25,704 nt of DNA, taken from NCBI GenBank assembly GCA_964518335.1, contig CAZFDT010000070.1, positions 1 through 25,704 on the forward strand, given 5' to 3'. Source of the DNA: CAZFDT01 sp964518335 (GTDB lineage: Bacteria > Planctomycetota > Phycisphaerae > Phycisphaerales > Phycisphaeraceae). Below are positions 21,705 through 25,704 of the stretch, piece after piece (the stretch's first letter is position 1; every line of letters begins with the position of its first letter). The translations under genes and the position numbers were made by a program. The notes under the pieces are model-generated. The model was not told the DNA's origin and made no database searches. It saw nothing but the letters and a program-made list of their open reading frames with translations.

Positions 21705-22618
21705 ACGACGCCGCAACCCCGCTGTCGCAGCGGCTGCTGGCCGTGGCGCGAGACATCAAGCTCAGCCACTCGGTGTTCGCGTTGCCGTTTGCGTTGCTGG
21801 CGACGTTTCTCGCCGCGGCGACGCAGGGGCGCACGCCATCGTGGGTCGAGCTGCTGCTCATCGTCGTCTGCATGGTGCTGGCCCGCACCGTGGCGATGAC
21901 GGTCAACCGCTGGGCCGACGCCCGCCTCGACGCCGCCAATCCGCGCACCGCCGGCCGCGCCATTCCCAGCGGCAGGCTCGACCGCACGTTCGTGCTCACC
22001 GTCGCCCTGGCCTGTGCCGTGCTGTTCATCGTCGCCACCAGCTTCTTCTGGGTCCTGCACGACAACCTCTGGCCGCTGCTGTTGTCCCCCCTCGTGCTCG
22101 CCTGGCTGGCGGGGTACAGCTTCACCAAGCGCTTCACCTGGCTGTGCCACCTGTGGCTGGGCGCTGCACTGGCCCTGTCGCCCCTGGCGGCTTACATCGC
22201 CATTGCACCTTACGCGCTGCACTCAACTTCCGGGGCGTGGCTGCTCGCCGCCATGGTCGCCTGCTGGGTCGCCGGGTTCGACGTCATCTACGCCCTGCAG
22301 GACATCGACGTGGATCGCGCCGCCGGCCTGCACTCGATGCCCGCGCGCCTGGGCGCGGGCCCCGCCCTGTGGATCAGTCGCACGCTGCACTTGACTGCTC
22401 TGGCGGCCCTCGTGGCGCTGTGGCGCACCGATCCGCAGTTGGATCAGCTCTTCGCCGTGGGCATCGCCGTCGTCGCCGCGCTGCTCATCGTCGAGCACGC
22501 CCTGGTCTGGGGCTCGCGCACGCACCGCCTCAACGTCGCCTTCCTCACGGTCAACGGCGTCATCAGCCTCGTCCTGGGCGGGCTGGGCATCGCCGACGCG
22601 GTCCTCGCCCTGCCGTGA
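21701..22618 (+). CDS. UbiA family prenyltransferase (MqnP-like)
   Basis: This 305-residue membrane enzyme of the UbiA superfamily has about eight to nine transmembrane helices. The two Asp-rich motifs are N69-R-W-A-D73-x3-D77 followed by NPRTAGRAIPSG, and DVIYALQDIDVDR at about 194-206, which bind Mg-prenyl diphosphate. DIKLSHSVFALPFALLATFLA at the N-terminus is typical of the 4-hydroxybenzoate or dihydroxynaphthoate polyprenyltransferase (MqnP) group. With UbiX close by, and because planctomycetes mostly use the futalosine route, a role in menaquinone synthesis is likely. The GTG start at 21701 overlaps the NUDIX stop by four bases. A role in another prenyl pathway cannot be excluded. Confidence 0.88.
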   Translation: MNDAATPLSQRLLAVARDIKLSHSVFALPFALLATFLAAATQGRTPSWVELLLIVVCMVLARTVAMTVNRWADARLDAANPRTAGRAIPSGRLDRTFVLTVALACAVLFIVATSFFWVLHDNLWPLLLSPLVLAWLAGYSFTKRFTWLCHLWLGAALALSPLAAYIAIAPYALHSTSGAWLLAAMVACWVAGFDVIYALQDIDVDRAAGLHSMPARLGAGPALWISRTLHLTALAALVALWRTDPQLDQLFAVGIAVVAALLIVEHALVWGSRTHRLNVAFLTVNGVISLVLGGLGIADAVLALP

Positions 22619-22676
22619 CCTGTAGGCGATTGAGCGTCTGGCGGATACAATTGTGCGGGAGGCTAAGGGCCGCAAC

Positions 22677-23306
22677 ATGAACATCGGCGAGCTGATCGTG
22701 GCGATCTGCCTGGGCATTGGCCTGGCCGCGGCATGCGGGTTCCGGGTCTTCGTGCCGCTGTTCCTCGCCAGCCTCGGACTGCAGGCCGGCTGGATCGACC
22801 CCGCCACGCTCGCGCCCGGCTTCGGGTGGGTCGCCACGCCTGCCGCCGCCGTCGCCTTCGGCGTCGCCACGCTGCTGGAGATCGGCGGGTACTACATCCC
22901 CTGGCTCGACAACCTCCTCGATTCGATCTCCACGCCCGCCGCCGTCATCGCCGGCACGCTTGTCACCGCCTCCTTCCTCGGCCCGCTCGACCCGATGCTT
23001 CGCTGGGGCACGGCACTGCTCGCCGGCGGCGGCGCCGCCACCGCCACCCAGCTCTTCACCGTCGCCACCCGCGCCGCCTCCACCGCCACCACCGGCGGCG
23101 CCGGCAACCCCATCGTCGCCACCGCCGAGGCCGGCTCCTCGCTCCTGCTCACCCTCCTGGCCATCGCGTTGCCCATCCTCGCCGCCGTCCTCGTCCTCAT
23201 GGCCGTCGTCTGGATCGTCCGCAAACTCCTCTTCGGCCGCACCCGCCCCAACCCGGTCACCACCACACCCCCAGCCCACACCACCCCCGGCGGGCCCGTC
23301 GCCTGA
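22677..23306 (+). CDS. DUF4126-like integral membrane protein
   Basis: This 209-residue protein starts MNIGELIVAICLGIGLAAACGF and continues FRVFVPLFLASLGLQAGWID, typical of the DUF4126 family. Four to five hydrophobic segments follow, including the conserved LLEIGGYYIPWLDNLLDSI region and a C-terminal helix before a basic Pro/Thr-rich tail. The function of the family is unknown. The ATG at 22677 is chosen because GGGAGGCTAAGGG lies upstream; an in-frame GTG at 22653 would only add a basic leader. A TACAAT at 22646 could be the -10 box. The neighbouring genes are not functionally related. Confidence 0.8.
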   Translation: MNIGELIVAICLGIGLAAACGFRVFVPLFLASLGLQAGWIDPATLAPGFGWVATPAAAVAFGVATLLEIGGYYIPWLDNLLDSISTPAAVIAGTLVTASFLGPLDPMLRWGTALLAGGGAATATQLFTVATRAASTATTGGAGNPIVATAEAGSSLLLTLLAIALPILAAVLVLMAVVWIVRKLLFGRTRPNPVTTTPPAHTTPGGPVA

Positions 23307-23384
23307 TCCACACGCCCCAATTCGGACATCTCGTCCGCGACCCCGGTCGGGGCGACATCCGCCGTCCTTCATCGATCATCCTTC

Positions 23385-24146
23385 ATGCCGCGCTTCACCG
23401 ACGACGCCATCGTGATACGGACGCAGGAGTGGTCGGAGACCAGCCAGATCGTGACGCTGTTGACGAGGCGACACGGCAAGGTGCGCGGGTTGGCCAAGGG
23501 GGCCAAGCGGCTGTCGCCGTCGAGTCTGCAGCGGTTCAGCGGCGGGTTCGAGCTGCTGACGCTGGGGCAGGTGGTGGCCATCACGCGGCCCTCGACGGAG
23601 CTGGCGTCGCTGGTCGAGTGGGACCTGCAGGATCCGCTACGGCATTTGCGGTTGGACCTGCGGGCACAGGAGCTTGGGCTGTATGCCGCCGATGCGGTGA
23701 ATGCGATGATTGCTGACGAGGACGAGCACGCGGGTGTGTACGAGGCGATGGTGGGGTTTGTGCGGTCGATGGGGGAGGACCACGCGCCGGCGTGGTCGGT
23801 GGGGCTGCTGCGGTTTCAGTGGGCGTTGCTCGCCGAGTGCGGGTATCGGCCGGAGTTGGATCGGGACGTGATCGAAGGCGACGCGTTGGCGGCGCGGGCG
23901 TCGTATCACTTTGATCCTGTGAAGGGTGGGTTGACGCTGGAGGAGCGCCCCGGCGCATGGAAGGTGCGGCGGGAGACGGTGGAGTTGTTGCGGGGTTTTG
24001 CGAATCGATCCGGGGCTTCGCAGCGCCTCAGCCCTCGGCTTGGTGAGGAGGTGATGCGGCGAGCCAATCGGTTGCTGTGCGTGTACATCCGGGCGATCCT
24101 CGACAAGGAACTGCCGACGATGCGGTTCGTGCTGGGCGGCATTTAG
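23385..24146 (+). CDS. recO: DNA repair protein RecO
   Basis: This 253-residue protein acts in the RecFOR pathway, where it helps load RecA on gapped DNA. The N-terminal OB-fold is clear: DDAIVIRTQEWSETSQIVTL, LLTRRHGKVRGLAKGAK and RFSGGFELLTLGQ. The alpha-helical C-terminal part has QWALLAECGYRPELDRD. The four-Cys zinc site found in many RecO proteins is reduced to the single Cys of AECGYRPEL; the later Cys positions read ASYHFDPVKGGLTLEER. The start MPRFTDD at 23385 fits the family. The gene ends inside a bidirectional hairpin and faces the gene on the opposite strand. Confidence 0.9.
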   Translation: MPRFTDDAIVIRTQEWSETSQIVTLLTRRHGKVRGLAKGAKRLSPSSLQRFSGGFELLTLGQVVAITRPSTELASLVEWDLQDPLRHLRLDLRAQELGLYAADAVNAMIADEDEHAGVYEAMVGFVRSMGEDHAPAWSVGLLRFQWALLAECGYRPELDRDVIEGDALAARASYHFDPVKGGLTLEERPGAWKVRRETVELLRGFANRSGASQRLSPRLGEEVMRRANRLLCVYIRAILDKELPTMRFVLGGI

Positions 24147-24171
24147 CCCCCGGTCATTGACCGAGGGCTAA
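24143..24171. terminator. bidirectional hairpin terminator between recO and the facing gene
   Basis: The stem pairs TTAGCCC with GGGCTAA and CGGTC with GACCG around an ATT loop, 12 pairs with one mismatch. The TAG stop of recO (24144-24146) and the TAG stop of the minus-strand gene (24170-24168) both lie within the stem. No clear T-run follows on either strand. Confidence 0.65.
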
Positions 24172-24683
24172 CTGGCTTCGATGCGTTGGACGTAGAACAT
24201 CGAGTCGGCGGCGCGGGGGCCGACCATGTGCCAGCTCAGGGCGAAGCGCGGCTTGCACGCGGCGTAGCTCTCGAAGATGTACCGGCCCCAGGCGTACTGC
24301 TGCTCGATGTTCCGCTCGATCCGGGCGGTGTCGTGGTTGGCGATGAACGCGCGGCTGCGAAAGTCCCAATTGGGGTCGAGCCGCACCAGCAGGTGGCCTT
24401 CGTCCCACTCGATGGGGTAGCCGTGGACGAACCCTTCGCCCGTGTTGGGCGTGTGGAACCAGTAACAGAGGAAGCGGTCCTTGTCGGCGGTGGAGGTGTC
24501 CTGCGTGCCGCCGACGAGGAGCTTGGCGTGGCTGACGCGCACGGGCACGACGCCCCAGCGCTTCCTGGCGATCCACAGCGACTTGCCCTGCACGTCGAAC
24601 AGGCCCACGTGCGCATAGTCCACGCGGACCTTGTCGGTGCAGTAGCTGCGGTTGATCTTGCGATCGGCGGATGGTGCTGCCAA
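24168..24683 (-). CDS. hypothetical protein, possible planctomycete-specific
   Basis: This 171-residue protein of unknown function lacks a signal peptide or membrane segment. Aromatic-rich blocks suggest a beta-rich fold: VRVDYAHVGLFDVQGKSLWI, RFLCYWFHTPNTGEGFVHGY and FESYAACKPRFALSWHMVGP. The only start compatible with the frame is TTG at 24683, because a stop lies further upstream and no ATG or GTG exists between them; an internal start is possible. It converges on recO and shares a terminator hairpin with it. The upstream intergenic gap carries a large inverted repeat. Confidence 0.55.
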   Translation of the reverse strand: MAAPSADRKINRSYCTDKVRVDYAHVGLFDVQGKSLWIARKRWGVVPVRVSHAKLLVGGTQDTSTADKDRFLCYWFHTPNTGEGFVHGYPIEWDEGHLLVRLDPNWDFRSRAFIANHDTARIERNIEQQYAWGRYIFESYAACKPRFALSWHMVGPRAADSMFYVQRIEAS

Positions 24684-24748
24684 GGTCGCGGCGCCCTGTC
24701 GCTGGCGGGTTCCAGATGGCCCGCTATCTTATGCGAACTTGATGCGAA

Positions 24749-24800
24749 TAGCCGGGACGCTACGCGTCCCCGGTTCCTGGGACGCGTAGCGTCCCGGCTA
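24749..24800. repeat. perfect 22-bp inverted repeat with 8-base loop (REP-like)
   Basis: Arms 24749-24770 and 24779-24800 are exact reverse complements, starting TAGCCGGGACGC and ending GCGTCCCGGCTA. Each arm contains GGGACG and CGTCCC and so can fold on itself as well. It lies between two divergent genes, ending 18 bases before the ATG at 24819. It looks like a dispersed palindromic element rather than a terminator. Confidence 0.85.
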
Positions 24801-24818
24801 GTAGGGCAAGGCATCCCC

Positions 24819-25235
24819 ATGGCAGAAGTTTTCATCCGCGGCGCCACGGCACACGGCACGCTCATCGAGCAGGGCGACGGCACGATCGTGCTGGCGCTGC
24901 CGGGGAGCGATTATCGGCTGCACCTGGCGTGCGACAGCGCGTTGCACCCCGGTGTCGGCGGCCGCGTGCACGGCGTGATCCGCGCCCAGGCCCGGCGGGT
25001 CGATGTGACGCGCAGCGGCGGGGCGTTCATCGAGCCGGTGTACGGCCGGCCGCGCCGCATCCAGGGCCGCGTCATCGCCACCGACGCGCAGGCCAACACC
25101 ATCACCGTCAACACCGGCGTGTGCCCGATCACCGCCACGCTCATGCCGGCACAGGCGGCCGCCGATTTTGCCGATGGAGTGTTCGTGGGCTTCGATGTCG
25201 AGCCCGGCGCCACCTTCGAACCCACGGATCATTGA
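24819..25235 (+). CDS. hypothetical protein, possible OB-fold-like beta-barrel
   Basis: This 138-residue protein is not recognised. Alternating hydrophobic beta-type segments, such as AHGTLIEQGDGTIVLALPG, GGRVHGVIRAQARRVDVT and RIQGRVIATDAQANTITV, suggest a small beta-barrel, perhaps OB-fold-like. No membrane segment or signal peptide is seen. The ATG at 24819 starts after GGGCAAGGC and sits 18 bases after a long inverted repeat. The UDP-glucuronate decarboxylase gene follows after only 2 bases, so the two are very probably in one operon. A link with nucleotide-sugar synthesis is plausible but not shown. Confidence 0.6.
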   Translation: MAEVFIRGATAHGTLIEQGDGTIVLALPGSDYRLHLACDSALHPGVGGRVHGVIRAQARRVDVTRSGGAFIEPVYGRPRRIQGRVIATDAQANTITVNTGVCPITATLMPAQAAADFADGVFVGFDVEPGATFEPTDH

Positions 25236-25237
25236 CT

Positions 25238-25704
25238 ATGGCCGAGTCGCTTAAGCGCATTCTCGTCACCGGCGGCGCCGGGTTTCTCGGGTCGCACATC
25301 TGCGATCGCATGGTCGATGTCGGGCACGACGTGATCTGCCTCGACAACTTCTTCACGAGCCAGAAGCACAACATCGCCCACCTCCTCGACAAGCCCAACT
25401 TCGAGTTCGTCCGCCACGACATCACGCGCGACATCTGGCTGGAGGTGGATGAGATCTACAACATGGCCTGCCCGGCGAGCCCGGTGCATTATCAGTACAA
25501 CCCGATCAAGACCATGAAGGTCTCGGTCATGGGCGCGATCAACGTGCTGGGCATGGCCAAGCGATGCCGCGCCAAGGTGCTGCAGGCCTCCACCAGCGAG
25601 GTCTATGGCGATCCGACGGTGCATCCGCAGCCCGAGAGCTACCGCGGCAACGTCAACCCCATCGGCATCCGCGCCTGCTACGACGAGGGCAAGCGCGCCG
25701 CCGA
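25238..25704 (+). CDS. UDP-glucuronate decarboxylase (UXS type), 5' part
   Basis: The window ends inside this gene after about 155 codons. The N-terminal Rossmann motif RILVTGGAGFLGSHICDRM binds NAD. Further motifs typical of UXS are DNFFTSQKHNIAHLL, FEFVRHDIT, EIYNMACPASPVHYQYNPIK, QASTSEVYGDPTVHPQPESY and GNVNPIGIRACYDEGKR, where Y-x-x-x-K is the catalytic pair. The enzyme turns UDP-glucuronate into UDP-xylose for polysaccharide synthesis. The ATG at 25238 follows the preceding stop by 2 bases. The close spacing suggests an operon with the small upstream gene. Confidence 0.93.
   Translation, partial: MAESLKRILVTGGAGFLGSHICDRMVDVGHDVICLDNFFTSQKHNIAHLLDKPNFEFVRHDITRDIWLEVDEIYNMACPASPVHYQYNPIKTMKVSVMGAINVLGMAKRCRAKVLQASTSEVYGDPTVHPQPESYRGNVNPIGIRACYDEGKRAA

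Overview
The window looks like a chromosomal piece of a high-GC planctomycete, probably of the Phycisphaerae type. The evidence is the gene set: a PEP-CTERM-anchored LamG protein, a pseudopilin with an H-X9-DG-like C-terminal motif, an ECF sigma factor with a very long C-terminal extension, a LacI/DUF4091 sugar locus, and UbiX/UbiA-type prenyl enzymes. The assignment rests on gene content only; no rRNA or other marker gene is present, and I recognised no tRNA or CRISPR array.

Bases 1-4319 are an accessory island made mostly of fragments. In order it holds: a possible integron attC right half; a small membrane-anchored unknown protein; an IS5-type transposase remnant; a REP-associated tyrosine transposase (RAYT) flanked by inverted 28-bp repeats; the C-terminal tail of a deaminase-type polymorphic toxin with a SUKH/SMI1-type immunity gene; an undefined open stretch; the catalytic end of a tyrosine recombinase; the last ~65 codons of a glycerophosphodiester phosphodiesterase; and G-rich low-complexity sequence with a 7-bp tandem repeat. 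The toxin/immunity part is visibly less GC-rich than the rest, which suggests transfer.

Bases 4320-13970 hold small-molecule and carbohydrate genes with their own regulators. A phytanoyl-CoA-dioxygenase-like gene and a URO-D-superfamily gene overlap by 4 bases and face a divergent AraC regulator. A LamG/PEP-CTERM protein and an LVIVD beta-propeller protein form a two-gene minus-strand operon behind a strong promoter. Divergent from these, a LacI regulator, a pseudopilin-like protein and a secreted discoidin/DUF4091 protein form a plus-strand operon, probably for glycan use.

Bases 14100-25704 are mainly housekeeping genes: aspartate kinase, an AEC-type permease, UbiX, a NUDIX ADP-ribose pyrophosphatase, a UbiA prenyltransferase, a DUF4126-like membrane protein, RecO and the start of a UDP-glucuronate decarboxylase. 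Among them sits a less ordinary pair: an exported or membrane-anchored ankyrin protein followed by an ECF sigma factor fused to a ThuA/glutamine-amidotransferase-like domain. Two genes (18962 and 21156) have a -10 box placed so that transcription would begin at the start codon, suggesting leaderless mRNAs.

The best candidates for something undescribed are the sigma/ThuA-like fusion with its ankyrin partner, and the toxin tail that a RAYT element has separated from its delivery portion while leaving the immunity gene in place.
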